Source: Halobacteriales archaeon QS_9_67_15
Lineage (GTDB): Archaea; Halobacteriota; Halobacteria; Halobacteriales; Haloarculaceae
Reading direction: 5' to 3'
Length of the DNA stretch: 10,014 nucleotides
NCBI GenBank assembly: GCA_003023165.1
Contig: PXSD01000034.1
Span: 5,927-15,940 of the forward strand
Shown: piece after piece, positions 1 to 6,514 of the stretch
How the letters are laid out: every line of letters begins with the position of its first letter
Position numbering within the stretch: position 1 is the stretch's first letter
Notes under the pieces: generated by a model
What the model saw: only the letters and a program-made list of their open reading frames with translations
The model's database searches: none
Told to the model about the DNA's origin: nothing
Program-made: the position numbers and the translations under genes

Positions 1-524
1 CCGGCCAGCGCCCGCGCGGCGACCATCGACCAGAACCGCGGCGCCATCGACAGCATGACGACCGAGAGGTACGTCGCGCCGAAGCCGGTCGCCGCCTCGT
101 CGCTCGTCAACAGCCCGACGAGCGGCTCGGCGTACACCCAGGCGACCGCCGTCAGCGGAAGCGAGATGGCGAGCGCCAGCCACAGCGACTGCTTGACCGC
201 CAGGTTCGCCCGGTCGGGGCGGTCCGCACCCTGGAGCCGGGAGACCACGCTGATCGTTCCCGAGGAAACCGCCAGCGAGAGGCCGAAGCCGATGAAGTAG
301 TACTGGAAGCCCAGTTCCAGCCCGGCGATGGCGGCGTCGCCGAGCGCGACCCCGACCATCAGGAAGTCGGCGACCCGCAGGAGCACCCGGAGCGCACCGG
401 TGACCATCACCGGCAGCGCGAGGTCGAACGCCTCGCCCGACTTCTCCCGGTCCGCGACGCCGAGTCTGTCCAGTAGTGCCGGAAACGCGAAGAGCGCCGC
501 ACGGACCCGGTCGCGGACGGACAT
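1..524 (-). CDS. MATE family efflux transporter, N-terminal part (gene continues beyond the window)
   Basis: This is a membrane antiporter of the MATE (multidrug and toxic compound extrusion) family, expected to export cationic compounds in exchange for Na+ or H+. Reading from the ATG at 524-522 gives 174 residues in an open frame before the window ends, so the C-terminal two thirds or more is missing. What is visible: a short amphipathic N-terminus; a first helix at about residues 34-60 with the MATE-like signature ADFLMVGVALGDAAIAG; a second helix at about 68-95; a cytoplasmic loop SRLQGADRPDRANLAVKQ; a third helix at about 113-138; and the start of a fourth at about 150. The loop with small residues and Gly-Ala-Asp/Arg matches the loop between helices 2 and 3 in MATE proteins. 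It lies on the same strand as the secreted-protein gene upstream, 342 bases away, so it probably has its own promoter. Substrate cannot be inferred. Confidence 0.9.
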   Translation of the reverse strand, partial: MSVRDRVRAALFAFPALLDRLGVADREKSGEAFDLALPVMVTGALRVLLRVADFLMVGVALGDAAIAGLELGFQYYFIGFGLSLAVSSGTISVVSRLQGADRPDRANLAVKQSLWLALAISLPLTAVAWVYAEPLVGLLTSDEAATGFGATYLSVVMLSMAPRFWSMVAARALA

Positions 525-550
525 ATGTCGGTGGGTAGGATTGGGCTTTC

Positions 551-564
551 CTCTACTTTACGGC
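551..564 (-). promoter_or_regulatory. Possible TATA element for the MATE gene
   Basis: On the minus strand the sequence CCGTAAAGTAGA is centred about 33 bases before the ATG at 524. It is the only A/T-richer stretch in a very GC-rich leader and would fit a leaderless or nearly leaderless transcript, as is usual in haloarchaea. The match to a haloarchaeal TATA box is weak. Confidence 0.3.
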
Positions 565-771
565 TCGGCGGCGGGTCGTCGGACCCGTGTCGTTGCCGGG
601 CTGGCGGACACCGCACCACCCGATCCCGGACAGCACGTCAATCGTTGTCACGCCCGTCGTTGCGGTCCAGACGATGGCCCGGCCGACAACTCGCTCCCGG
701 TACAGCCGGCGACGTGGTCGCGTTTCTCCGTCGGCTTGCCCGTAATCCGAGACCGGATCGGCCATCGACTC

Positions 772-850
772 ATACGGATTATTGTAGCGATGTACCGGGA
801 CGCGCCGACCCCGGGGCCGGCGCAATCCGGAAATAAACAATAATCCGTAT
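772..850. repeat. Nested 79-base palindrome between the FN3-repeat gene and the MATE gene
   Basis: A perfect 14-base inverted repeat, ATACGGATTATTGT at 772-785 and ACAATAATCCGTAT at 837-850, encloses further symmetric pairs: CCGG at 795-798 and 827-830, then GCGCCG at 802-807 and CGGCGC at 818-823, around a central CCCCGGGG (809-816). The A/T-rich outer arms stand out from the local base composition. The element lies 16 bases past the stop of the secreted-protein gene, so it could act as a transcript end or processing hairpin. It could equally be a small dispersed palindromic element. A further short hairpin (GTGACG/CGTCAC, 857-870) overlaps the upstream gene's stop codon. The rest of 525-866 shows no gene I can support. 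Confidence 0.7.
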
Positions 851-866
851 CACTCGGTGACGGTCG

Positions 867-2495
867 TCACTCTGCGACGGTCCGGGTTTCGGTCGTCGAG
901 TGCCCGGACTCGTCGGTGACGGTCAGTCGAACGGTGAACCGCTGGTTGCGCACGTGTTTCAATTTGAAACTGTCCGCACCGCTCGCGGAACCGCCACTCA
1001 CGGAGGTGGTCGCGGTCCTGACGACGCGACCGTCGCTGTCGACGACTTCGACGGTCACCGTGTCGAGGTCACCGTCCGCGTCCGAAACGTCCCAGTCGGC
1101 GGTGAACTCGAGGTGGGGATTGGGTGACCGTTTCTGGTCGGTCGTGAACGAGTCGACCGCGGGCGCACTCGCCGCGCGGTCGGTCGTGACCGTGCGCACC
1201 GCGCCCGTGGCGCGGTCGCCGTCGCTCGCACTACCGGTCACGCGCACCTCGTAGTCGGTGCCGGCTTCGAGTCCGGTGACCGTCGCGGACACGTCGCCCG
1301 TGCTCGCGACCTCGGTTCGCCGGGCGGTCAGCCACTCGCTCGTCCCGGCGCGACGGTACTCCACCGTGACGGTCGCCGCGTCTGCACCGCCGAGGTCGGT
1401 GACGCCGCCGTCGACTGTCACGGCGGTGTCGTTGACGACAGTGGCCGAATCTGTGCTGACCGCGAACGCCGAGTCGGTCGCAACTGTCAGCGTCTCACCG
1501 GTCGCCCGGTCGTTGTCGACCGCCGCGCCGGTGGCCCGGACCTCGTAGGTCGTCTCGGGCGAGAGTCCAGTGAGAGTCTCGTTCACGGTCCCCGGGGCGG
1601 TGACAGTCGTCCAGGCGGTCTGCATCCACTCCGTCGCTCCGCGCTCGCGGTACTCGAAGCCGACATCCGCCGAATCGGCACCGCCGAGGTCGACGACCGA
1701 ACCGGACAGCCTGACGGCCGTCTCGTTGACCGTGCCGACGCCGTCTGTCGTCACGACGAACTGGGTGTCGGTCGTGAACTGGACGGGCCCTGCGGTCGCG
1801 TTGTCGCCGTCGCTCGCGTGGACGTGCGCGACGGCCTCGTAGGTCGTGTTCGGCCGCAGTTTGCGGACGGTCTCGCCGACCGAGCCGCTGTCGGTGATGG
1901 TCTGACCCGACGTACTGACCGTCGTGTCGGAGCCGACCGGACTGACGACGAAGACGACCTCCGCCGAGTCAGCATTGCCCAGCCACTCGACCGTCGCGGT
2001 CAACCGCGCGCTGGACTCGGTCACGCGCTCGGCCGGTCCGGTCTCGACCACCGGCGGATTGTCGGGCACAGTGAACGTTTCGACCGACCCGTTAACCTCT
2101 GACGACGAATTGCTCGCGGCACGAGCGCGGTACTCGTAGGTCGCGCCGGATTCGAGGCCGGTGAGGACCTCGCGGAACGGACCGACCGAGTCGACAGTCT
2201 GTTGGGCCGTCGACTGCCACGTCGTCGAGCCGTTCGTCCGGTACTCCAGCCAGACCGTCGCGCTCTCGTTGTCTGCGAGGGATGTCACGTTACCAGCCGC
2301 GACGACCGAGGTCTCGTTGATCCCGTCAGCCCAGGTCGTCTCGACGGAGACCACGGTTGCGGAATCGGCTACGGCCGCGTCCTCCTGTGCCACTGACATT
2401 TGTGCTGCCCCGGCCTGAACAGTCAGACCGAGGACGACCAGTACGACGCCGAACGTACGGAGCGCTGAACGCCCCCCTGTGAAGTTCCCTGTCAT
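867..2495 (-). CDS. Secreted protein with four fibronectin type III-like repeats and a PKD/Ig-like C-terminal domain
   Basis: I recognise the domain architecture but no specific function; an extracellular adhesive or scaffold role is an inference. The 542-residue product starts with a Sec-type signal: positively charged start, hydrophobic core at about 14-27 (FGVVLVVLGLTVQ) and an AGA-AQ cleavage region near 29-32. Four repeats of about 97 residues follow (about 47-143, 148-242, 243-340, 341-438). Each has the FN3-like pattern LGGADSA...EYR...G...W...TVTGL...TTYEVR...A.DGDRATG. The last domain (about 445-542) carries DVSDADGDLDTVTVEV and resembles PKD/Ig-like domains of haloarchaeal surface proteins. 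There is no cysteine, no lipobox, no C-terminal helix and no PGF-CTERM motif, so it looks released rather than anchored. Eleven N-X-S/T sequons in the mature part, all before residue 360, suggest N-glycosylation. The ATG at 2495 is chosen because the signal peptide begins there. It is followed on the same strand by the MATE gene. Confidence 0.87.
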   Translation of the reverse strand: MTGNFTGGRSALRTFGVVLVVLGLTVQAGAAQMSVAQEDAAVADSATVVSVETTWADGINETSVVAAGNVTSLADNESATVWLEYRTNGSTTWQSTAQQTVDSVGPFREVLTGLESGATYEYRARAASNSSSEVNGSVETFTVPDNPPVVETGPAERVTESSARLTATVEWLGNADSAEVVFVVSPVGSDTTVSTSGQTITDSGSVGETVRKLRPNTTYEAVAHVHASDGDNATAGPVQFTTDTQFVVTTDGVGTVNETAVRLSGSVVDLGGADSADVGFEYRERGATEWMQTAWTTVTAPGTVNETLTGLSPETTYEVRATGAAVDNDRATGETLTVATDSAFAVSTDSATVVNDTAVTVDGGVTDLGGADAATVTVEYRRAGTSEWLTARRTEVASTGDVSATVTGLEAGTDYEVRVTGSASDGDRATGAVRTVTTDRAASAPAVDSFTTDQKRSPNPHLEFTADWDVSDADGDLDTVTVEVVDSDGRVVRTATTSVSGGSASGADSFKLKHVRNQRFTVRLTVTDESGHSTTETRTVAE

Positions 2496-2531
2496 CGTCT
2501 CCCAGCCGCGTTACGTTCAATCGGATTCATC

Positions 2532-2567
2532 CCTCTTAAAAATACGTTCTATTTGACTCGTTCGAGT
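2532..2567 (-). promoter_or_regulatory. Promoter of the FN3-repeat gene (TATA box and upstream half-palindrome)
   Basis: The minus strand reads GTATTTTTAAGAGG (TATA-like, about 2532-2545), roughly 40 bases before the ATG at 2495, predicting a short leader of about 15-20 bases. Just upstream of it is the inverted repeat ACTCG-TT-CGAGT (2556-2567), placed where archaeal activators or TFB recognition would act. GGGAG lies a few bases before the ATG and could be a weak ribosome binding site. Confidence 0.5.
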
Positions 2568-2591
2568 GTGAGCGGTGTGAGGGCACGCCTT

Positions 2592-2608
2592 GGCCGCGAG
2601 TCGCGGCC
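2592..2608. repeat. Perfect 8-base palindrome downstream of the amidohydrolase gene
   Basis: GGCCGCGA-G-TCGCGGCC is a perfect inverted repeat with a one-base centre. It lies about 41-57 bases past the amidohydrolase stop and upstream of the FN3-gene promoter, in the 153-base gap between the two genes. It could mark the 3' end of the amidohydrolase transcript, although no T-tract follows, or be a protein binding site. In GC-rich DNA such palindromes also occur by chance. Confidence 0.4.
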
Positions 2609-2648
2609 CGTCATGATCGCAGAAAGCTCCCGTCGCCAGCGGCCGGAC

Positions 2649-4262
2649 CTATGGGCAGCGGTCGAAGACGACGGTCCCGCCCACGACCGTCGCCCGAACG
2701 TCGATGTCGGCGATGGCCTCGGGGTCGACGGCCCACGGTGACTGGTCGAGGACGACGAGGTCGGCGAGTTTGCCTGTCTCGACGGTGCCGAGGCGGTCCT
2801 CGTCGAAACCGGCGGAGGCGGCACCTCTCGTGTAGGCCCGGAGCGCCTCGGTGACGGAGAGCCGCTGGCGGTCGTCGGGCGCCGTCACCGCCTGCTGGAT
2901 ACCGAAGAGCGGGTCGAGCGGCATGCAGTCGCTCCCGAACGCGAGGTCGGCACCCGACGACAACAGTTCGGCGAAGCGGTTGGACGCCAGTCGGCGCTCG
3001 TCGCCGAGCCGGTCGGCGTAGAGTCCGCCCTCGCGCGCCCACTTCAGGAAGTTCGGCTGCATCGACGCGACGACATCACTCTCGGCGAGTCTGGCGACGA
3101 GGTCGTCGGTCAACACCTCGGCGTGTTCGACCCGGTGGCGCTCGCCGTCGGCGGCGTCGAAGGCGTCCAGCGTCTCCCGGACCGCCTCATCGCCGATGGC
3201 GTGGACGGCGACCTGGAGGTCGGCGTCGTCGGCGCGAGCGACGATGTCGCGGAGTTCCTCGGGGTTGACGACCCACTGGCCGCGGTCGCCGTCCGACGAT
3301 TCGCCGTCGCCTGCTCCAGCACCGTCGTCGTTACCGTCTCCGCTCTCGTCGCCGTCCTCGGCGTACGGTTCGGAGAGCTTCGCGGTGCGACCCCCGAGCG
3401 AACCGTCGGTGTACGTCTTGATCGCCCCACTTTGGACCCGGTCGCTCCCGTGGTTGGTCCGGAGGCCGAGTTCGCGGACGGCGTCGAGGTGGTCGGCCCA
3501 GTAGTTGAGTCGGACGCGCAGGGAGAGTTCGCCGACGCGGTCCAGTTCGCGGTATATCGCGGGCGCTTCGGACTGGCGAACCATGTCGTGGACGCCGACG
3601 ACGCCGAGTTCGTTCGCGCGGTCCTGTGCGGCGTGGACGGCTCGCCGCATCGCCGCACGGTCCGGTTCGACGGCGTCCCACAGCGCGTCCAGCGCGTCCT
3701 CGACGACGACGCCAGTCGGGTCGCCGCCGCTCGTCTGTATGTCCGCCTCGGGCATGTCCGGGCGCAGACGGCCGAGCGCAATCGAGTTCAGCGACGCGAG
3801 GTGCATGTCCTCCCTGACTGCGGCGACCGGTCGCCCGTCGCTCACCGCGTCGAGGTCGTCGGCGGTGAGATACCGGTCGTCGTCCCACGCGCTCTCGTCG
3901 TAGCCGAACCCGAGCACCCACTCGCGGTCTGCTCGGGGTCCGTCGGCGTCCGTCTCGGCGGCGTGGGCAGACAGCCGGTCGACGGCGTCGTCCGGCGAGT
4001 CCGCGGCGGCGAGGTCGGCGTTACCGAGTCGGCGGCCGACCATCGGTAGGTGCGTGTGCGCGTCGATGAATCCGGGGAGGACGACGCGTCCGTCGCAGTC
4101 CCGCACCGTCGTCTCGATGCCCGCGAGGTGTTCGATATCCCGTGTCGTTCCGACGCCGACGATCCGACCGTCCCGTACTGCGACGCCCTCGGCCGTCTCG
4201 TCTGGAGTCGTGAGCGTGTGGACCTCGGCGTTCGTGAGGACCAGGTCCGCGGCCGCTGTCAT
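2649..4262 (-). CDS. Amidohydrolase family 3 (YtcJ-like) metal-dependent hydrolase
   Basis: Predicted cytoplasmic metal-dependent hydrolase acting on a C-N bond of an amide or cyclic substrate; the substrate is not predictable. The 537-residue product has the family-3 plan: an N-terminal beta-sandwich segment (LVLTNAEVHTL, DGRIVGVG), then metal ligands in DAHTH (H69, H71), a lysine suited to carboxylation in IKTYTDGSLGG (K282), VHAIGD (H354), RVEHAEVL (H380) and GSDCMPLDPLFG (D445), and the closing sandwich strand GKLADLVVLD at about 498-506. Residues 299-328 are a Gly/Asp/Glu-rich low-complexity insert, probably a surface loop typical of salt adaptation. The start at 4262 is preferred over an in-frame ATG at 4373 because homology to the family begins at MTAAADLVLTN and the upstream stretch would overlap the divergent hmgA start. 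The gap to hmgA is 109 bases. A TATA-like CGCTTACC (about 4288-4298, minus strand) would give a leaderless transcript. Confidence 0.93.
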   Translation of the reverse strand: MTAAADLVLTNAEVHTLTTPDETAEGVAVRDGRIVGVGTTRDIEHLAGIETTVRDCDGRVVLPGFIDAHTHLPMVGRRLGNADLAAADSPDDAVDRLSAHAAETDADGPRADREWVLGFGYDESAWDDDRYLTADDLDAVSDGRPVAAVREDMHLASLNSIALGRLRPDMPEADIQTSGGDPTGVVVEDALDALWDAVEPDRAAMRRAVHAAQDRANELGVVGVHDMVRQSEAPAIYRELDRVGELSLRVRLNYWADHLDAVRELGLRTNHGSDRVQSGAIKTYTDGSLGGRTAKLSEPYAEDGDESGDGNDDGAGAGDGESSDGDRGQWVVNPEELRDIVARADDADLQVAVHAIGDEAVRETLDAFDAADGERHRVEHAEVLTDDLVARLAESDVVASMQPNFLKWAREGGLYADRLGDERRLASNRFAELLSSGADLAFGSDCMPLDPLFGIQQAVTAPDDRQRLSVTEALRAYTRGAASAGFDEDRLGTVETGKLADLVVLDQSPWAVDPEAIADIDVRATVVGGTVVFDRCP

Positions 4263-4335
4263 GCCGTGAACTGGCGGCCGGCGGCGTGGTAAGCGTTCGG
4301 GCACCGATGGTCCTTCGCTGGCACCGTCGGGGACA

Positions 4336-4349
4336 GCAACTGTTAGGGG
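4336..4349 (+). promoter_or_regulatory. Possible TATA element for hmgA
   Basis: The sequence around CAACTGTTAGGGG is centred about 29 bases before the hmgA ATG at 4372. That is the spacing expected for a leaderless haloarchaeal transcript, and no Shine-Dalgarno sequence precedes the start. The element shares the 109-base divergent intergenic region with the amidohydrolase promoter. The motif itself is weak. Confidence 0.35.
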
Positions 4350-4371
4350 CGTCGACCGCGAGACTCCGGGC

Positions 4372-5679
4372 ATGACCGACGACTCCGACGCAGCTGACGC
4401 GGCCGCCGGCGCGGGGACCGACCCCGAGACGCTGGCCGACCGCGTCGCCGACGGCGACCGCCGGCTCTACGAACTCGGCGACCACGCCGACGCGGAGACG
4501 GCCGCGACCGCCCGCCGCCTCGTCGTCGAACGCGACACCGGCGTCGACCTCGACGCGACCGGCGAGTACACATTCGACGCGCCCCAGGCCGCCCAGTCGA
4601 ACATCGAGAACCTCGTCGGCGGGACCCAGCTCCCGGTCGGCGTCGCCGGCCCCGTCTCGGTCCGCGGCGAGGCCACCGACGGCGAGTTCTACCTCCCTAT
4701 CGCCACCACGGAGGGAGCGCTGGTCGCGAGCGTCAACCGCGGCTGTTCGGCCGTCTCCGCCGCCGGCGGCGCGACGGTCCGCGTGACCGAGCGCGGGATG
4801 ACCCGCGCGCCGGTCTTCCGCGTCGACGGCATCTCGGAGGGTGCGGCGGTCGCCGAGTGGGTCGAAGCCAACGAGGACCGCCTCGCCGAGGCCGCCGAGT
4901 CGACCACCAGTCACGGCCGTCTCCAGTCCGTCACCCCCTACGTTGTCGGTGACTCGGTCTTCCTCCGGTTCTCCTACGACACCGGCGACGCCAACGGGAT
5001 GAACATGGCGACCATCGCGACTCGCGCCGCCGCGGAGGTCGTCGAAGCGGAGACCCCCGCTTCGCTCGTCGCGCTCTCGGGCAACCTCTGCACCGACAAG
5101 AAACCCGCCGCCATCAACGCCGTCGAGGGCCGCGGCCACACGGTCACCGCGGACGTGACCATCCCGCGCGAGACGGTCGAGGAGCGGTTCGACACGACAC
5201 CCGAGGCCATCGCGGAGGCCAACACCCGCAAGAACCTGGTCGGCAGCGCTAAGGCCGGGAGCCTCGGGTTCAACGCCCAGGCCGCCAACGTCGTCGCCGG
5301 GGTCTTCATCGCGACCGGGCAGGACGAGGCCCACGTCGTCGAAGGGAGCAACTGCATCACGACCGCGGAGGCCCGCGACGGCGTCTCCGCGAGCGACGCG
5401 AGCGGAGGCTCGGGAAAGCGGAGCACCGCCGGTGAACTCTACGCGAGCGTCACCCTCGCCAGCCTCCAGGTCGGCACCGTCGGCGGCGGGACCACCCTCG
5501 CCACGCAGTCGGAGATGCTCGACGTGCTGGGCTTCGCGGGCGGCGGCGACCCCGTCGGGTCCAACGCCGACGCCCTCGCCGAGGTTATCGCCGCCGGCGC
5601 GCTCGCGGGCGAACTCTCCCTGCTCTCCGCGCTCGCCTCCCGACACCTCTCCAGCGCCCACGAGGAACTGGGTCGCTAG
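4372..5679 (+). CDS. hmgA: HMG-CoA reductase, class I (mevalonate pathway)
   Basis: This enzyme reduces 3-hydroxy-3-methylglutaryl-CoA to mevalonate with NADPH. It is the committed step to the isoprenoid chains of archaeal lipids and the target of statins in haloarchaea. The 435-residue soluble form lacks the eukaryotic membrane domain. Visible class I landmarks: ENLVGG and LPVGVAGP (79-94); TTEGALVAS with catalytic Glu114; the cofactor motif DANGMNM (206-212); SGNLCTDKKPAAIN with the catalytic lysine at 243/244; ATGQDEA with catalytic Asp318; GTVGGGT (368-374); and a C-terminal RHLSSAH with catalytic His430. Two oddities: the usual DAMGMNM reads DANGMNM, and a Gly/Ser-rich insertion sits at about 336-352, before GELYASVTLASLQVG. 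The protein is somewhat longer than the haloarchaeal reductases I remember (about 400 residues) because of this insert and an acidic, Ala-rich N-terminus. Two small genes follow on the same strand. Confidence 0.98.
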   Translation: MTDDSDAADAAAGAGTDPETLADRVADGDRRLYELGDHADAETAATARRLVVERDTGVDLDATGEYTFDAPQAAQSNIENLVGGTQLPVGVAGPVSVRGEATDGEFYLPIATTEGALVASVNRGCSAVSAAGGATVRVTERGMTRAPVFRVDGISEGAAVAEWVEANEDRLAEAAESTTSHGRLQSVTPYVVGDSVFLRFSYDTGDANGMNMATIATRAAAEVVEAETPASLVALSGNLCTDKKPAAINAVEGRGHTVTADVTIPRETVEERFDTTPEAIAEANTRKNLVGSAKAGSLGFNAQAANVVAGVFIATGQDEAHVVEGSNCITTAEARDGVSASDASGGSGKRSTAGELYASVTLASLQVGTVGGGTTLATQSEMLDVLGFAGGGDPVGSNADALAEVIAAGALAGELSLLSALASRHLSSAHEELGR

Positions 5680-5719
5680 CGTCGGTTTCGGGCGAAGTGA
5701 CGACTACACAGCATTTCCA

Positions 5720-5748
5720 GAATTAAAGAACGTTCTACTTTTACTTTC
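5720..5748 (+). promoter_or_regulatory. A/T-rich patch with 10-base palindrome after hmgA (terminator or promoter element)
   Basis: In the 155-base gap after hmgA the sequence drops to A/T-rich: AATTAAAGAACGTTCTACTTTTACTT begins at 5721. It contains the perfect palindrome AGAACGTTCT (5727-5736) followed by a T-rich tract. Archaeal transcription often stops at T-rich stretches, so this may end the hmgA transcript. Alternatively it is an upstream element for the small gene at 5835, whose nearest TATA-like sequence is GTTTACTTA at about 5767. Confidence 0.4.
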
Positions 5749-5834
5749 ACTCCGGTGTCGGCTGGCGTTTACTTACCGCGCGCCGGTAGTTCGGGTGCGT
5801 CCGTCGGGGAGCACTGGCGGGCGCGTCCACACCC

Positions 5835-6008
5835 ATGCATCGAGACACCGCCGCGGACTCGACCGTCCGCACGACCGACAGTACCGATTGCGAGGGCGGC
5901 GACGGGCGTCCCGTCCGCCGGGCGACCCGGATCGTCCGCCTGCTGAAACTCGTGGTGACAACGCTGGCCGCCGTGTTCGGCGTCGCGAAGACGCTCGGAC
6001 TGCTGTGA
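5835..6008 (+). CDS. Small hypothetical protein with C-terminal hydrophobic helix
   Basis: I do not recognise this 57-residue product. The case for it being real: it begins with ATG, ends with TGA, and its codons have the strong third-position G/C bias of the neighbouring genes (nearly nine in ten). The N-terminal 30 residues are polar and Asp/Thr/Arg-rich, followed by an Arg/Lys patch (RRATRIVRLLK, about 28-38). A hydrophobic stretch (LVVTTLAAVFGVAKTLGLL) then runs to the end, so it could be a single-pass or peripherally attached membrane peptide with its basic side in the cytoplasm. It lies 155 bases after hmgA and 98 bases before the next membrane protein gene, same strand. It contains one cysteine. 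No function is assigned. Confidence 0.55.
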   Translation: MHRDTAADSTVRTTDSTDCEGGDGRPVRRATRIVRLLKLVVTTLAAVFGVAKTLGLL

Positions 6009-6069
6009 ACCCGTCGGCCTGACCGGCCACGCACTTGAGCCCGACCCCGGTCACCGATTCGTGACCGGA

Positions 6070-6080
6070 ACAAACCCTTT
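6070..6080 (+). promoter_or_regulatory. Possible TATA element for the 127-residue membrane protein gene
   Basis: ACAAACCCTTT is centred about 31 bases before the ATG at 6107, matching the spacing of leaderless haloarchaeal promoters. It is the only A-rich run in the 98-base intergenic stretch. The resemblance to a consensus TATA box is loose. Confidence 0.3.
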
Positions 6081-6106
6081 GCCGGTCGCTTCCGTCCACG
6101 CCGACG

Positions 6107-6490
6107 ATGGACGACGGAGTTCCGATCTACGCGGCCGCCGCCGGTGTCCTCGCACCGGTCGCAACCGTCCGCCTCATCGGGGTCGCTATCGACTCCAGGT
6201 TCTTTAACCCGCTCGTCGGGCTCGCGGTTCTGTTCCTCGTCCCGGTCGTGGGGATCGGGTGGATCCTCTCTGCGGCGTGGAAACTCGGCCTGACCGGCTG
6301 GGACCCCTTCGAGGGGCACCGCGACCGCGCGACGGTCCGCGACGACATCCCCTCGCAGTTCCACGACGCGATGGCCAACGAGACACTCGACCAGCAGAAA
6401 CGCGAGAACAAGATACCGACACCCCTTTTCTTGTACGCCCTGTGCTACCTCGTCGGCGTCCCGGTGTTCGCGCTCGTCTTCCTCCTCTGA
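6107..6490 (+). CDS. Three-helix integral membrane protein, function unknown
   Basis: A 127-residue protein I cannot assign to a characterised family. It has three clear hydrophobic segments: about 7-28 (IYAAAAGVLAPVATVRLIGVAI), about 33-58 (NPLVGLAVLFLVPVVGIGWILSAAW, ending before KLGLTG) and about 104-127 at the C-terminus (PLFLYALCYLVGVPVFALVF). Between helices 2 and 3 is a polar loop of about 45 residues, rich in Asp, Arg and His, with WDPFEGHRDRATVRDDIPSQ and a Gln/Lys/Glu patch (DQQKRENK), probably exposed to the cytoplasm. Codon use matches the neighbouring genes. The gene converges on the DUF5817-type gene, with only 24 bases between the two stops. Its position two genes after hmgA does not by itself imply a link to isoprenoid synthesis. 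Confidence 0.85.
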   Translation: MDDGVPIYAAAAGVLAPVATVRLIGVAIDSRFFNPLVGLAVLFLVPVVGIGWILSAAWKLGLTGWDPFEGHRDRATVRDDIPSQFHDAMANETLDQQKRENKIPTPLFLYALCYLVGVPVFALVFLL

Positions 6491-6514
6491 GCCCCGTCGG
6501 TCTCGACAGCGGGA

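Noticed and set aside
553..840. A minus-strand open frame of 95 codons (TTG start; or 70 codons from an ATG at 765)
   Set aside because: Codon bias is weaker than in the real genes, the product is Arg-rich with no domain, and it spans the nested palindrome and the MATE promoter. A decayed gene cannot be excluded.
328..843. A plus-strand open frame of 171 codons over the MATE gene and its upstream gap
   Set aside because: It is antisense to the MATE coding region; Ser/Arg/Thr-rich composition is typical of a shadow frame.
3123..4049. A plus-strand open frame of 308 codons antisense to the amidohydrolase
   Set aside because: The minus strand carries all amidohydrolase motifs; this frame is a shadow without domains.
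4263..4373. A 37-residue N-terminal extension of the amidohydrolase starting at 4373
   Set aside because: It would overlap the hmgA start, is Arg/Pro-rich, does not resemble the family N-terminus, and covers the divergent promoter region.
4021..5661. A 546-codon open frame on the minus strand antisense to hmgA
   Set aside because: It is the expected antisense shadow of a GC-biased coding gene. The plus strand encodes an unambiguous HMG-CoA reductase, and the antisense product is Gly/Arg/Asp-rich without recognisable domains.
6204..6514. Continuation of the zinc-ribbon frame to 6204 as a 253-residue protein
   Set aside because: The extension is Arg/Gly-rich and antisense to the membrane protein gene, while the proper C-terminal domain is found in the neighbouring frame.
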